From Shinisaurus crocodilurus (taxonomy: Eukaryota; Chordata; Lepidosauria; Squamata; Shinisauridae): a DNA stretch of 64,000 nucleotides. Both the position numbers and the translations under genes were made by a program. Where the stretch lies: positions 232,591,546-232,655,545 of the forward strand of contig CM037878.1 of assembly GCA_021292165.1 (NCBI GenBank), written 5' to 3'. The notes below the pieces were generated by a model. That model did not search any database. It was not told the DNA's origin and saw nothing but the letters and a program-made list of their open reading frames with translations. Shown one piece after another: positions 47,687 through 59,332 of the stretch. Every line of letters starts with the position of its first letter. Position 1 is the stretch's first letter.

Positions 47687-48306
47687 CTGTAATGGGAAAA
47701 GGGGGGGGGAATCACCCAGTAAATTTAACATTACTATTAACTCCATATTCCCTAGTATTTCCACACACTTTGGATGCTAAGGTTCTTCAGATACGTTTCC
47801 TCTCTTTGCATTAAAAATTCCCAAGAAAGGTTCCAAAAGATCACAAATATTTGGTTTAAAAAATGACATTTTGAAAAGCCAGCTTCTATCTTAAGGGGCA
47901 GCATTCCTCCTTTTTTCAAAGTTCAGAGGCGAGTGTGGATCGTTACATAACCAAAATGGCACCATTGATACACAAGGGGGAGATATAAGCAGATTTGAGG
48001 GGATTCAAGATTTTCAGAAAAGAAAACCTAGGGGAAGGAAACCTCCCCCAGTGGCCATGGAATGCTGAATGACTCTTCGGAGGGGGGGGGGGAATGGAGA
48101 GCTGAGTGGGAGGGGGAATGGAATTGAGCATCCTGAAGGAGTGTGTGGGTGACTGACTAAACAGGAACACACTTCAACATTTTGTTGCAGATCCTGCTGG
48201 TTTCTTTTTAATTTTCTATTCTAGTCTGAAATATGCAACCAAAAAATTCATGCCTCCTTCTTGATTGTTTTAAAAGTTACCAAAAAAAGAAGAAAAATGG
48301 CAAGAA
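47687..48306. other. Probable ROBO intron; no element recognised
   Basis: A poly-G run (48082-48091) and a Pro-rich false frame on the minus strand at 47943-48170; no exon signals that I trust. Confidence 0.45.
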
Positions 48307-48475
48307 ACTGGGTGACTTCAGGCCAGTCACTGACTCTCAGCCTACCCTACCTCACAGGGTTGTTGTGAGGATAAAGCAGAGTGGAGGAGGAGGAGTATGT
48401 AAGCCGCCTTGGGTTCCTTGCAGGACAAAAGGCGGGGTATAAATATAATAAATAAATGAATTAATTAAAAGCCCC
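48307..48475 (+). mobile_element. tRNA-derived SINE (Sauria-like), 5'-truncated
   Basis: Starts at CTGGGTGACTTCAGGCCAGT, continues CCTACCTCACAGGGTTGTTG, and ends GGCGGGGTATAAATATAATA with AAT units. The tRNA-like head is missing. Confidence 0.8.
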
Positions 48476-48549
48476 ATTGTAAGCCCCATCCCTGCTATCC
48501 CTGGAAACTTCTTCCCACCCCCACCCCAAAACAATTTCTGGGTTGAATC

Positions 48550-48558
<9 letters not shown>

Positions 48559-48588
<30 letters not shown>
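48559..48588. repeat. (TG)n microsatellite
   Basis: Perfect TG dinucleotide run preceded by a short (AT)n run, with ATATC and CACA tracts following to 48635. Confidence 0.85.
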
Positions 48589-48589
<1 letters not shown>

Positions 48590-48649
48590 CAATATATCTA
48601 TATCTATATATCCATACACACATACACACACACCATATAAATCATATTT

Positions 48650-51100
48650 TAGTAATTTTTATTTTTAATAGATTTGTATACCACTGTCCATATTTAAAAA
48701 TATATTTAAGCTGTTTACAAGAAAATTAAAAACATTAAAATACATCATAATATACATTAAAATACTATTTATATAGTACTAAAAAATTATATAAAACATG
48801 AATAAAACCAATTTAAAACCGCTACAACACATAACTGCAAACAAACTGGTAGTTGGTATAAACCTCAGGATCCAGAGAGTGCTTTTTCAGGGGTGGACAC
48901 ACCATCGCCTCCTTCAAGGCAGCAGGCACCGCTCCATCATGCAAAGATGCATTCACACCGCTCCGTGGGTCCACTCAGCCAACCCCTCCCAGCTAGCTCG
49001 AATATGCCAGGATGGGCAGGGGTTGAGAGAGCAGGTCATAGGCTAAACAGCTACAAACCTCTAGTCTACATCCTTAGGCCTCAAAAACTGAAACTGATCC
49101 CATACAGCTGAACCAGAGAGGGCATTGGACACATCACCAGATCCTGTATGACAAGCAGCATTCAAGGCAGCACGAAGCTGAGTGATTTTCTCCTCAAAGT
49201 GCCTCACAATATTTTACACAGCAGGCGTCCGAGGGCTCCAACCAGGGGAGGCTGGTGACTCCTATGTCAGTGGGGGCCCTTATCAATTTCAGCTTTTATT
49301 CTGAGATTTATAGGAACTATCCATGGTGCTCTGTGGTGGTAAACTTATTTTGGGGGTGGTGTTCAGCACCACTGATAGCTCCTATAAAGCTCAGAATAAA
49401 GCTGAAATGGATAAGGAGCCCCACTGATATAGGAGTCACCAGCCTCCCCTGCCTCCAGCATAGGATTTACTGGGGAAGATGACAACAAACCACAAACCGC
49501 CTGGAAAAGCTCTGCAGGATGGCTACTTGAAGACGCAATGGAAGTAGCAAAGTGGACTTTCTTTGCTGTCCTCACTGCTGCACAGTAGGTGCAATTATGC
49601 ACTTTCACATGTGTCTGGTTGGCCTCGCAAGGAGTCTTACACCACTTATGCTCTAGCCATCTCCCAGCCTGTTTCATCGACTGGAGCTCACCAGAGAACC
49701 AGGCAGAACCTTGGGCTCCACAGCACCAGAGAGGGTGCTCAGGAGCAATTGTGTCAATAGCCCGTCATGTCTCACCGATCTATAGTGCGACTAGAGCCTC
49801 GACAGGATCACCGACTCTGGCTTCTGGAAATTCCCCCAGCACATTCAGAAATCCATTGGATTCCATAAGAAACCGGGGGCAGACCATCTTAATGGGTACC
49901 CCACACCTGCAAATGGATACTGACACTTTAAGCCCAAACTTCACCAGACAGTGGTCTGACCATGACAATGAGACAACTTCAACCCTGATGTCCAGACAAC
50001 CCTCCTCAAGTCCAAAGGCAAATATTAAATTAAATTGAGAGTGTGCCCTGCTGTATGCGTTGGCCTGATGACAAATTGAGACAGCACCATGGTTGTCATG
50101 GAGGCCAAGAAGTCTTGAGCCAGCCCAATCAAGGCCACATCCGTGTGAATATTGAAGTCTCCCAGGACCAACATCCTGGGGTTCTCCAACACCACACTCA
50201 GAACCACCTTGGCCAGCTCAGTTAGGGAGGCTGTTGGGTAACAGGGTGGGCAGTACACCAACATCCCCAGTTTGTCTCGCTGGCCCAACACCAGATATAG
50301 GCTCTCACAGCCCGCCTCAGTCCAGAGGTGTTTCCTGGTATGTGAGATGGTATTCTTACAGACCACAGTGACTCTGCCCCCCAGCCCTCTAAACTGGATT
50401 GATGCTGCATTGAATATCCAGGTGGGCAGAGCTAGGTCAGATCAAACCCACTCAGGTTTCAGTTATGCATGCCAGATCGGCTCCCTCATCCACAACCAGA
50501 TCATGGATGAGTGAGGTCTTGTTGTGAACAGATCTGGCATTAAGCAGCAACCCCACCAGGTGAGAGGGACCAGCAGCCATGCCACCCGGTACCTGTAAAG
50601 TAAGAGAAGGGTCAGCAGGAGAGATGGCCTGCATCCATCTATATCCTCTGGGATGCTGATATCTCATTCTCCCTTCCGCATGCCATTCTTGACCTCTAAT
50701 GACCCCTATAGGGGCACCCCCATTCTCCTCCCCCCTGCCCCTCCCATCCAGACACATCTCAACCCAATCCACACACACATGCCTTAAAGTCACATACATA
50801 CACTCCACACTGCCCAGAAAGTTAAGGAGCAATGGCCCAACAAATTCTGCAGTTAAGACCACCATAAGAACACACTCTTAAAGACCCACCCACCAAGCAT
50901 ATAAGGTGTGCATTCACAGGCAGAAACCAAGCCCTCACGTTGGTTACTGTCCCCCCAAACTCAGCTTTCATCAGAGCTTGGGCTGAACACCAGCACCACC
51001 CCATGACCCTCAGGAACTCCTTGCTCTCACCCAAGAGAACCCAAAACCAGCAACCCAGATGAAAACATTCACTCCACATGGGATGTGCACTCGGTGATGT
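48650..51100 (-). mobile_element. Old L2-clade LINE, endonuclease to early RT plus 3' UTR, broken
   Basis: Minus-strand pieces follow the L2 order. Around 50600-50460: HLVGLLLNARSVHNKTSLIH, the endonuclease start. Around 50366-50025: MLVLGDFNIHTD and THTAGHTLNLI, the late endonuclease part. Around 49968-49780: SWSDHCLVKF with the conserved SDH. Around 49600-49500 is the linker, and around 49090-48870 a decayed stretch equivalent to residues 240-320 of the intact L2. Then the RT core is missing and a UTR-like tail (48650-48800) follows. The frame has many stops and shifts. A hAT element sits at 49245-49451. The 50822-51106 part may be upstream L2 sequence. Confidence 0.75.
49245..49451. mobile_element. 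Foldback hAT-type MITE, 207 bp, nested in L2
   Basis: CAGGGGAGGCTGGTGACTCC at the left is the exact reverse complement of GGAGTCACCAGCCTCCCCTG at the right, and the pairing continues inward for about 60 bp with few mismatches. Flanking octamers GCTCCAAC and CCTCCAGC match at six of eight bases. Confidence 0.8.
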
Positions 51101-52298
51101 TGGCACAATGACAGCTCATTGGAAACAGGGCAAGATGTAGTCAGTTCCAGGCTACTTTCAGTCTGCTGCTGCATCTCGTGTCCTGTCTCTCACTGGACAC
51201 TTTTATGGACACAATTATGTCATACTAGAAAATATGGAATCGTAAGCCAGGTGCTTTCTCCATACAAATCTTGCATTGCAATAGCTATCATCTGCATAGG
51301 TGTGATTGTAGGTGTGAATTATGGAGTTGCATATTCAACCAAAACATTAAATATAATACTAGGATAAGTTCAAGCTGACAAAAATGACACTTAAGAAGGC
51401 TCAGGAAATGAGAAGTGGAGCACTGAAGCGTCAAAGGACCTAATAACACATTTTTTAAATACAGCTTTAGAACATAAAGCATAACATTTTAAAACAATGA
51501 TTTTTATACATGCATGTATTCTTCATGCTATTTCTCTGTTCCTTCATTAACAATTAACTTCTTTGAAATAAAAAAGAAAGCTGTAAGTCATGCATAATAG
51601 CACACACCAGTGTCATAAACGTAAGAAAGCTTTTAAAAGCTCACTAGAGGAAAGTAAGATCCAAGACTGCTTTGCACTGAAAGGACTGGAAGCTGATGAC
51701 AGTATACATCAAGGGAGCAGGCAGGGTCTTTGAGAGGTGTAAATAATAGCCATGTGCTTGAAATGCATTCATCCCAAGAGCATCCATTGCACGATGAGGA
51801 AGAGTGAAATTTTAAAATACTTGCTCCTGCAATTTGTAACAAATATATCCCAAAAAGGAAATGAGATGAATGCTTTCCAAATCTCAGAGCAGCTGTGTGT
51901 TCCAGTTAATGGGTCTGTCACGTATTTCCTATCAGCCAACATGCACAATGGGAAAACAGAGCCAGTGGGAACAACTGTAGTAATTCAAATGAAAAGAATA
52001 CGGATATAGTTGGCCATACATGTATCCAGAAATGTAAAAGGGGCAAAACAAATAACAGGCAACTAAGGTAATGAGATTGTGGCAAATTTTCCACAGCAGC
52101 AATTACTGTAGAGTTTTGCTGCTACTGAAAGAACAGTTCTCCATTTTATTTTACACACACAAACAAGTTTATTACATAGTTGATGAAAGAAAATTAACTT
52201 GACTTTCTTCTATCAGAGACATAGTACAATGCCAACATATTTTGGATCAGTGCTTCCCAAACCTTTACAAATGGAAATTCTCTTTGTTCTCTCTATTG
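51101..52298. other. Non-coding stretch, no feature recognised
   Basis: No coding region or repeat end seen. The last eight bases (CTCTATTG) are the target duplication of the next element. Confidence 0.45.
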
Positions 52299-52434
52299 CA
52301 GTGTTCTGCAACCTTGGGTCCCCAGATGTTTTTGGCCTACAACTCCCAGCATGCCCCAGCCAGCATAGCTACACTGGGGCATGCTGGGAGTTGTAGGCCA
52401 AAAACATCTGGGGACCCAAGGTTGCAGAACACTG
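52299..52434. mobile_element. Young foldback hAT-type MITE with perfect target duplication
   Basis: Starts CAGTGTTCTGCAACCTTGGG and ends with its exact complement. The two arms of about 60 bp pair without visible mismatch around a short CAGCCAGCATAGCTA centre. Perfect 8-bp direct repeats CTCTATTG flank it at 52291-52298 and 52435-52442. Absence of decay marks a recent insertion. Confidence 0.9.
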
Positions 52435-52782
52435 CTCTATTGCTTACTCCCACTCTGTATCTGAACATACTTCCTCATATCACTTAATTTTTTGTTGCCT
52501 TTGCCCTCTTCCTACAAACACACACACTGAGCCACATGGGTCCACATAACTGCCTTGTGCTTGTGACTATTGCAACCATGTGAACAAGGCCAATCATATT
52601 GGCCTTCCCAGCCTGGTGACACTCTCCAGGGGTGGCTTCCACTCAGCTTAGCATGGGTGTATGAAGTATACTTGTTATTTTATTCCTATGTGGTCATGTT
52701 ATATTTGGCAATATTATAGCCATCCTTCCTTGTGAAGGTAGAAATAAACGTAAAATCAGGCCAACTTGGCAGGCAATGGCAT

Positions 52783-53316
52783 TGTTGTAAAAATCAGTAA
52801 TGCATGTTTAAAGTAATAAAATGCTTCTCTCTGTAACTTTCTGCTGTTCAGACTGACCTCTGTTCCAGTAATGGAGACAGAGAGGTGAGACTGAGGAATG
52901 TTGCCTCCTTGCTTATCTTGCTCTGCTGTCCTGCACTCCTGCTATCTTCTTTTCCTTGAGCTAGCTGAAGACAGTGGGTGAGAGGGGACTGAAGGAGTTA
53001 GTATGACCTGACTTACCTCTGTTCCAGTTGCTTAGTGAGCATGTCTAAAGATTTCTGTTTATCTCTACTGTATTTTTCCCTTTCTCAGCTAGAATTTCCC
53101 TGTTAGTACGGCGCATGCGTGGGATTGCGTCAGAAGATACTGTATAAATTGATGAGGTTTCAGCCTCCATGTTGAGATGCAGATTTGCAGTGTTATGATA
53201 CTCCTGTATCTCCAATTCTCGAGAATAAATCTGTTGGACCACTGCCAGCCTTTCTCTCCTTCCTAATGTGCATGATTTGAACTGGGTACATTAGGATCTA
53301 GCATGTTTTTGCAACA
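52783..53316 (+). repeat. Provirus 5' LTR
   Basis: Starts TGTTGTAAAAATCAG and ends TTTTTGCAACA, giving the TG...CA ends. A TATA-like TATAAAT lies at 53143-53149 and an AATAAA at 53224-53229, both at sensible distances for U3/R/U5. By eye it differs from the 3' LTR by one indel near the start and two substitutions. Confidence 0.93.
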
Positions 53317-53319
53317 AAA

Positions 53320-53337
53320 TGGCGAGCCAGCCAGGAG
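53320..53337 (+). promoter_or_regulatory. Primer-binding site, tRNA-Arg type
   Basis: TGGCGAGCCAGCCAGGAG, three bases after the LTR end. It is complementary over 18 bases to the 3' end (with CCA) of vertebrate tRNA-Arg(ACG) as I know that sequence. Confidence 0.75.
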
Positions 53338-54089
53338 CTACTTTTCCTGACCTGAGGACTGCATTGTGGGACCAAGTTTGGGGTGAAGTGCGCACCAGGT
53401 CGTTTGGGCCTGTCACTGCAGGATTGACCTCACATTGTGGCGAAAAAAAGGACTCCATCTGAAAGGAGAAAAGCGGAGTGGTTTTTGGTTTGGACACTGG
53501 TGATCCATTGGCCTCCTCCCAAGTTATGTTTCGCCTTTCTTTCCCATTTGGCCATGATTCTCGGGTTTGGGTGAGTGTCAGTCTTGCATCTGCAAGTGTC
53601 TCACATTTGGAGGGACATATTGAAGGAGGAGAAGAGGGGTGACCCTTTGAGATGCATGCTTTGGTATTTGGCATTTGGGAGCTGCAGCAAGAATGATAAA
53701 ATCTGACTTAAGGTTTGCAATAAAGAGTGGCCATTGTTCAATGCCGGCTGGGGGAAACTTGGAATGTGAAAGTAATTGTTGTTGTTTATGACTAAGGGAG
53801 GGACACGGGGATCAGTTTAATTGCATTGATGTTTGAGTTTGTGATACAGAAAAATCCTTCTTGGATTCAAACGTGTAAAATGACAAAATGAACTTTTGTA
53901 AGGTCATGATGGTAAAATCTAGGTCAGGTAATCCTCAACCCCTATCCTTCCAGATTCAGGGCCTCAGTGGGGAAGTGTGTCTTTTGATCCAGGGTATGAT
54001 GCTCAAGGGATTCCAGGTGCAATTTGGTTTGGGGTGCAGGGAGGTGGTTTGAGAACCCCATCCCCTCATACAGGGGAGGCTGACTTAGG

Positions 54090-54790
54090 ACTGGCTAGTG
54101 GGGGAGGTGAAGAGAGCTGAGGCGTTGGCACAGGAGTTGCTTGCAGATTTGGGAGAGAATGAGAGAAAAAGAGAGCAAAGCCCAGATTTCCCCCCCAAGA
54201 AAGATTTCCACTAGATTGACAGGACCGGCTGCAGAGGAAGCATGGGAGAAAGAGCCAAGGAAGATGTGCCCATTGAGAGAAACTAGAGGGGCCAGAGCAC
54301 TTGTGTATGTTTCCTTCACCACCTCAGATTTGTGTAATTGGTGCAATCAGAATCATTCTCTCAGAGAGGATCCTGAAAAGATGCAAGGATTGTTTGCCTC
54401 ATATTTAGAAGCCATGATCCTACCTTGGCAGATGTGTAAACAATGCTAACTGCTAAGTGAACTTCTTAGACTGAAGAAAGGTGCATGTTTGAACCTGAGC
54501 TAGACAGACGGCAGAAACAGAGGCCAAATGGTGCTGCAGGCATGCTTTTATTTCAGCTAATGAATTAGGAGGGGGTGAAGAAGACGAAGATGAAGAAAGA
54601 CAAACGGGCAATGCAACAGGCTGTGTTGATTGCTGCTGTTGTGGAAGGGAAATCATTTGAGTGGGCAGATGAGAGAAGAAGGGTTGGCTGGAACTTGATG
54701 GATGTGCATATTGCAGGGAGAGGGGCATTGGAAGAGGGAATGCCGAAGTTGAGAGTTGAGAGGAAATAAGGAGCAGAGGGGGGCGGCTGC
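54090..54790 (+). pseudogene. Provirus gag remnant (capsid start and nucleocapsid)
   Basis: Gag encodes the structural polyprotein. The frame at 54141-54449 contains a Pro-Leu-Arg start like that of a capsid domain and FTTSDLCNWCNQNHSLREDP, the conserved N-terminal capsid signature of gammaretrovirus-like elements. The frame stops at about 54449, so most of the capsid is missing. Further on, in another frame (about 54690-54740), CAYCRERG begins a CCHC zinc knuckle whose His and last Cys are replaced. The matrix region upstream (53350-54090) is not recognisable. The remnant cannot make particles. Confidence 0.7.
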
Positions 54791-54879
54791 AGGGCATGTT
54801 TGCATTGCAAACATGATGCAAGAAGAATCGGATTGATGGGGACCAGAGTCCAAAGCCTCCCTCCCTTTAAGTCAGTGAC

Positions 54880-55350
54880 ATTATAGAGAACCCCATGGTT
54901 ACTATAAAGGTGGAGGGGTAGAAATTGGAGGAAATTGAAAATTGGCTGACTGACACGTATTCTTTGCTCCCAATACTTGCTCCCCAAGATGTAACCTATA
55001 ATTGGACTGTATTAGTAGAAGGATTAAGGGAATACCCTCGCGAGTTCCTTACATCTACCCCCTCCTTACAAAAACTGGAACATGAATTTGTGGTTTCTGA
55101 GACTTGTCCAATAGCTCTGTTGAAAGAGACATGCTTACAAAGTTGCAGGCTGAGATCTTTCTTTAAGGGAGAAAAACTTGGTTGTTGTGGAATCCTGAAA
55201 CAGCAGGGCTCAAATTACCAGATGGCTGTTCCCTCCTCCTCTTGGGGAAAAGCCGGCAACTATTGTGGCAGAGAGAGAGAGAGAAACGCCCCCACTCGCA
55301 GTTTGGGAAGAAATAGCCCTGCCAGAGCTAGAAAGATTGGATCTATGTGA
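54880..55350 (+). pseudogene. Provirus protease remnant and pol start
   Basis: An in-frame stop (TAG at about 54919) separates PMVTIKVEG from LEEIENWLTDTYSLLP. The TDTYSLLP stretch sits where the retropepsin active site (Asp-Thr/Ser-Gly) is expected, but the Gly is absent. The following 100 residues are loosely like the region leading to RT and end in a GAGAGA tract. Not functional. Confidence 0.6.
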
Positions 55351-55368
55351 GAGTAACTTTGAAAGCCA

Positions 55369-55929
55369 GTGCAAGTGAAACAGTATCCTTTGTCTAGAGC
55401 TACAAGGAAGGGATTAAAACCCCTAATTGACAAATTCAGAGAATATGGATGGCTTACATATTCAGCTTACAACGTACAATCATACGGGTTGAAAAGCCCA
55501 CCTGAGGGAGGCTCTCTAAAGTTTCATTTAGTTCAAGATCTCAGAGCTATAAATGAGATTGTGTTGGCAAATTACCCAGTTGTACAAAATCTACACACTA
55601 TTGTCACCCAAGTGTCAAAGAAAGCAAGTTGGTTTTCTGTGTTAGACTTGAAAGATGCCTTGGACAAAGAGAGCCAGAAGTACTTTGCTTTTGAGTGGGA
55701 GGACCCGGATTTGAATCTCAAAGTTCAGCTTTATGGGTCAGTTCTGTCACAAGGACTATGCATGACTGAGTCCCACTGTGTTTTTGGGACTTTACAGAAA
55801 TATTTGAGTGGCTGGAAAAGAAGCAACTCAAATGTGGACCTCTTACAATATGTGGATGATTTGTTAATTGCAGCTGACTCTGAAGAGTGTTGCAAACAGG
55901 CAACTGTGTCTCTTTTAAAAGACTCTTAA
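55369..55929 (+). pseudogene. Provirus reverse transcriptase, fingers and palm
   Basis: The 186-codon frame holds QYPLSRATRKGLKPLI, the motif FHLVQDLRAINEIV, the first catalytic aspartate in FSVLDLKDA and the palm motif LLQYVDDLLIAA, all in the order of gammaretroviral RT. A deletion removes several residues after the KDA motif. The frame stops right after SLLKDS at 55929, where gag-like sequence intervenes (55930-56290), so the connection and RNase H regions are cut off. Confidence 0.85.
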
Positions 55930-56218
55930 GCAATCAGTAACACCCCAGGGAAAAGCTGGAGTGGAAATGAAACAGTAATGCAGGGGAATGTTGCAGAAGA
56001 CTGAAAGGGACAGTAAGAAAATCAGTGTCAGAATTGATGGAATTGGCATGTAAAGACTGTATGTGAAGTGAAATGTGCGAGAGTAAAAAGGCAAGTTACA
56101 AAAAGCAGCTTTGATTGCAGCTGTGGTTAAGGAGAAAGGAGAGGAGATGTTTCTGAGAAGAAGAGAAAGGCCCGAGAGAGGCAAAAGAATGTATGTACAT
56201 ATTGTAAGGAAAAAAGAT

Positions 56219-56260
<42 letters not shown>

Positions 56261-56290
56261 TGTCCTGAGTTACAAGTCTCAGATTGACAA
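55930..56290 (+). pseudogene. Nucleocapsid-like gag segment lodged inside the RT region
   Basis: Between the RT palm and the connection domain lies sequence resembling the gag end: an AALIAAVVKEKGEE-like stretch (compare AVLIAAVVEGKSFEW at 54616-54660), a basic region and, in one frame, CTYCKEKRY, the start of a zinc knuckle, with CPEL after an (AG)n expansion (56221-56258). RT-like sequence (REVVFLGYRF) resumes by about 56320. It is out of place for a retroviral genome and may come from recombination between template copies. Confidence 0.6.
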
Positions 56291-56299
56291 AGGGACAGA

Positions 56300-57260
56300 A
56301 GAAAGGCCCAGTTGCGTAAGCGTGAAGTTGTGTTTTTGGGGTACAGATTTGCAAGAAGACCTTGAACCTTGGGGAAGGAAGGGTGCAGGCTATCCAACAA
56401 ATGCCATGCTCTAGAGACCCCAAGGCCTTAAGAACATTTTTTTTGGAACTTACTGGGTTCTGCAGATTGTGGATCTCAGATTATGGCCAAACCCCTTTAT
56501 AAGTCGCTTACTAAAGAAAACATCAGTAATTGGAGATGTACCAAAAAGATGGAAAAGGCTTTCCTTGAATTGAAGCAAGCTCTGTTGTCTGCTCCTGCAT
56601 TAGCAATCCCTAACCCTTGTACAGACTGCGTGCGCATGAGAAGAAGGGAATGGCATCAGGTGTGTTGTCTCAGAGAATGGGGAATACCTGGAGACCTGTG
56701 GGATATTATTCAAAAGTGTTAGATCCAGTGGCGAAAGGTTGGCCCGCATGTCTTTGCTGGTACAGATGGGACAGAAGATTGCTATGGGTGCAGATATGGA
56801 AGTGCACACACCACATGGGGTGACCCAGATACTTGGAACTGCAGGGGAGAAGTTTTTGAATCCAGCTAGGCAGTCCAAATATGAAGTTTTCCTGTTGTCA
56901 AATCGAGGTCTGTCATCCAAGCTCAGCAAGGCTTTGAATCCAGCTACTTTGCTTCCTATGCCAGATGTTAATTGTCATTACTGTCTTCAAGTTTTAGAGC
57001 AAACAACTCTGGTGAGACCTGATCTTACAAATGTGCCATTGGAAGAACCTGAACTTGAACTGTTTGTTGGTGGATCCAGCCAGGTTCTAGATGGTAAGAA
57101 GTGTACTGGATGTGCTGTTGTGACAGAGAGAAGGTGCTTGTAAAAGAATGCTTACCAAGTCACTGGTCAGCCCAAGCTGCTGAATTAACTGCTCTCACTT
57201 GAGCCCTTGAATTAGCTGAAGGGAAGTGAGCTAACATTTACATAGACTCTTGATATGCTT
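56300..57260 (+). pseudogene. Provirus RT connection and RNase H remnant
   Basis: Pieces in shifting frames: LGYRFARRP near 56330, FLELKQALLSAPALAIPNP (56483-56722), PVGYYSKVLDPVAKGWPAC (56617-56823) and KALNPATLLPMPD leading into ELELFVGGSSQ (56739-57143). The last is the RNase H start, with Gly where the first catalytic Asp of RNase H is expected. At least three frame changes and several stops are visible. Confidence 0.75.
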
Positions 57261-57735
57261 TTAGCACAGTATGTACATGCGAATGGAGTGCTGTGGAAAG
57301 AAAGGGGGTTCATCACTGCATTGGGACAGAAGATTACAAATGGAAAACAGATACTGGACCTTTCAAAAGCTTTAATGAAGCCAAGAGAAATTGCTGTGAT
57401 GTATGTGCTGACACATGGAAAGGGAGTTACTGCTGAGACACATAGTGACCCCAGGCTTGTTTGTGGGAATCCAGAGAGTTGCAGCCAACTGCCCCTTATG
57501 TTTGAAGACTAACCCAAGACCAGCTGGACCTCCTCTACTGATGGGAGCCAGGCCATGGGCTTTCTACCTGATTCAAAGACTTCAGATAGACTTTGCTGAA
57601 CTACCACACTCACATGGAAATCGTTATCTACTTGTTATTGTGGACCAATTGACTGGATGGGTGGAAGACTTCCCAACTTGCACAGCAACTGTGAGTTTTG
57701 AAGACTATGTTGACAGAACTCTGCACAGAGACTGA
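57261..57735 (+). pseudogene. Provirus RNase H end and integrase remnant, truncated
   Basis: VHANGVLWKERGF and GKQILDLSKAL (57255-57512) fit the end of RNase H. The overlapping frame 57415-57735 has RHIVTPGLF, the CPLC half of the integrase zinc site, and QIDFAELPHSHGNRYLLVIV, the first core aspartate. The frame ends soon after the first core strand; the second Asp, the Glu and the C-terminal domain are absent. Integration in cis would be impossible. Confidence 0.75.
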
Positions 57736-58180
57736 GTTGAAGTGATTCCAAGTCCTTCCCATAGCTTTAGCTAGGATCTGGTGTCAGCCAAGGGGAGGGA
57801 TGAAATTGTCACTTTTTGAGTTACTTTATGGGAGACCCCCTAGAATTTTGCTCATGACCATTGCTCAGAATGTAAAATGTAAATGTAAGTGTTGAAATGT
57901 TGAAATGAGAAATAATGAAATTATTATTTCTTTAATGAAGTTAAAGAATATGTTATTGCTTTGCAGTTTGTTTTGTCTTCTCTTTCTAGATCTTCTCTTT
58001 CCAGACAACTGGGAGATTGAGTGCTGATCAAGTCCTGGAAGGACAAACCCCCTTGAGAAGTGGAATCACTACACCAGGCTGAAGAGGGTGCCAACCCCTC
58101 CAACCCCAGAGAGGACTGAGGAACTGGACTGTGAAAAAAGGAGACTTTGATCTGAAACTGTTGTTCAAAACCGACTAAAA

Positions 58181-59290
58181 ATGAAAGGGTTCTTGTTTTT
58201 GGGATTGTGTCTCCTCCTTCACTCAGAAGGGGAGGGGAACACATTTATTAAATCTAATAAGATTATTAGGGAAAGGTTAAGCTTAGTGAATTGTTGGGAT
58301 TTGTACTAAAATGTCTTTGCAGGTTGAAGCAGGGAACCTTTGATTCCTGTGTTGCTAGGTATGGAATTCAACAAGAAGTAGAGTGAGAAAGTACACTTGG
58401 TGGGACGCATCCTATGATTTGGGATTTTTACAGGTACACCCTTGAGAGGGAAATTGGTGTTGGACATGCAATGGTAAGATAAAGATGGGACTGGGAGTAA
58501 GTAAGTGTAAATGGTTAATGGTCATAAATAGAGCTTGGTATTAAGAACTGATGGTAGTGAGGAGTGGAAGCCTGATGTAGAATTTTATAGCTTTAATGTA
58601 ACTGGATATTATTCTCAATGGACAATGCACACTTCTTGTAAGAAAAAGATGCCAGCATTGACTGGGCATTATTTCATCTGTGGCTCCAGTGCTTACAAAG
58701 TGTTACCAGGTAATTGGGGAGGAACTTGTTATGTTGGTGGGTTGGTTCTGGCATTCGCAGTGCATAAGGAACTTCCTTTAAGGAAATGGAGATACAAAAG
58801 GATGTGACAAAGAAGTTTTTGGAGATATGTTTCCTAGGTTAGGGGTGGCCTTTGCCATGCAAGAAAGAAGAAGATTGACAGCAGTGTTGGAACAAGTAGC
58901 AAATAACGCAATAGATGCCTTAGGTGGTTTTGAATACAGAAGTCAGTGCCTTGAGACAAATGACAATACAGAATAGATTGACTTTGGATGTGTTGCTTGC
59001 AGATAGAGGTGGAGTTTGTACATTGCTAAATGCCTCATGCTGTGTTTATATTCCAGATGCAAATGAGAAGGTGGCCCAGGACATAAGCCAATTACATGCA
59101 ACAGCTCGACATGTACATGAAACACCTCAATGAAGTTTTTGTGACTTGTTTTCTTCATGGTTCATAAACCTGTCATGGTTATGGAAAGGGCTGGGAATGT
59201 TTTGTACTAGTTGGAATGTGTTTATGCTGTTGTATTTCTTTAATGTATTCCTTTAATGTAAACAATGTATATCTTCATGATTTCAAGTGC
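58181..59290 (+). pseudogene. Provirus env remnant
   Basis: Env encodes the surface and transmembrane glycoprotein. The ATG at 58181 opens a hydrophobic leader (MKGFLFLGLCLLLH) but the frame stops after 43 codons. A second piece (58535-58807) has GHYFICGSSAY and LPGNWGGTCYVG, followed by a basic RYKR like a furin site. A third (58924-59133) has the coiled region IQNRLTLDVLLADRGG and a CX6CC motif (CTLLNASCC, 59017-59043), typical of gamma-type transmembrane subunits. Frameshifts and stops separate the pieces, so no envelope can be made. Confidence 0.75.
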
Positions 59291-59332
59291 TGAATAGATA
59301 CAGATATGGTTTATAAGGAGAAAAAGCATTTT

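Noticed and set aside
55915..56423. Ser/Leu-repeat minus-strand frames
   Set aside because: They read the complement of the (AG)n tract in the provirus; artefact of simple repeat.
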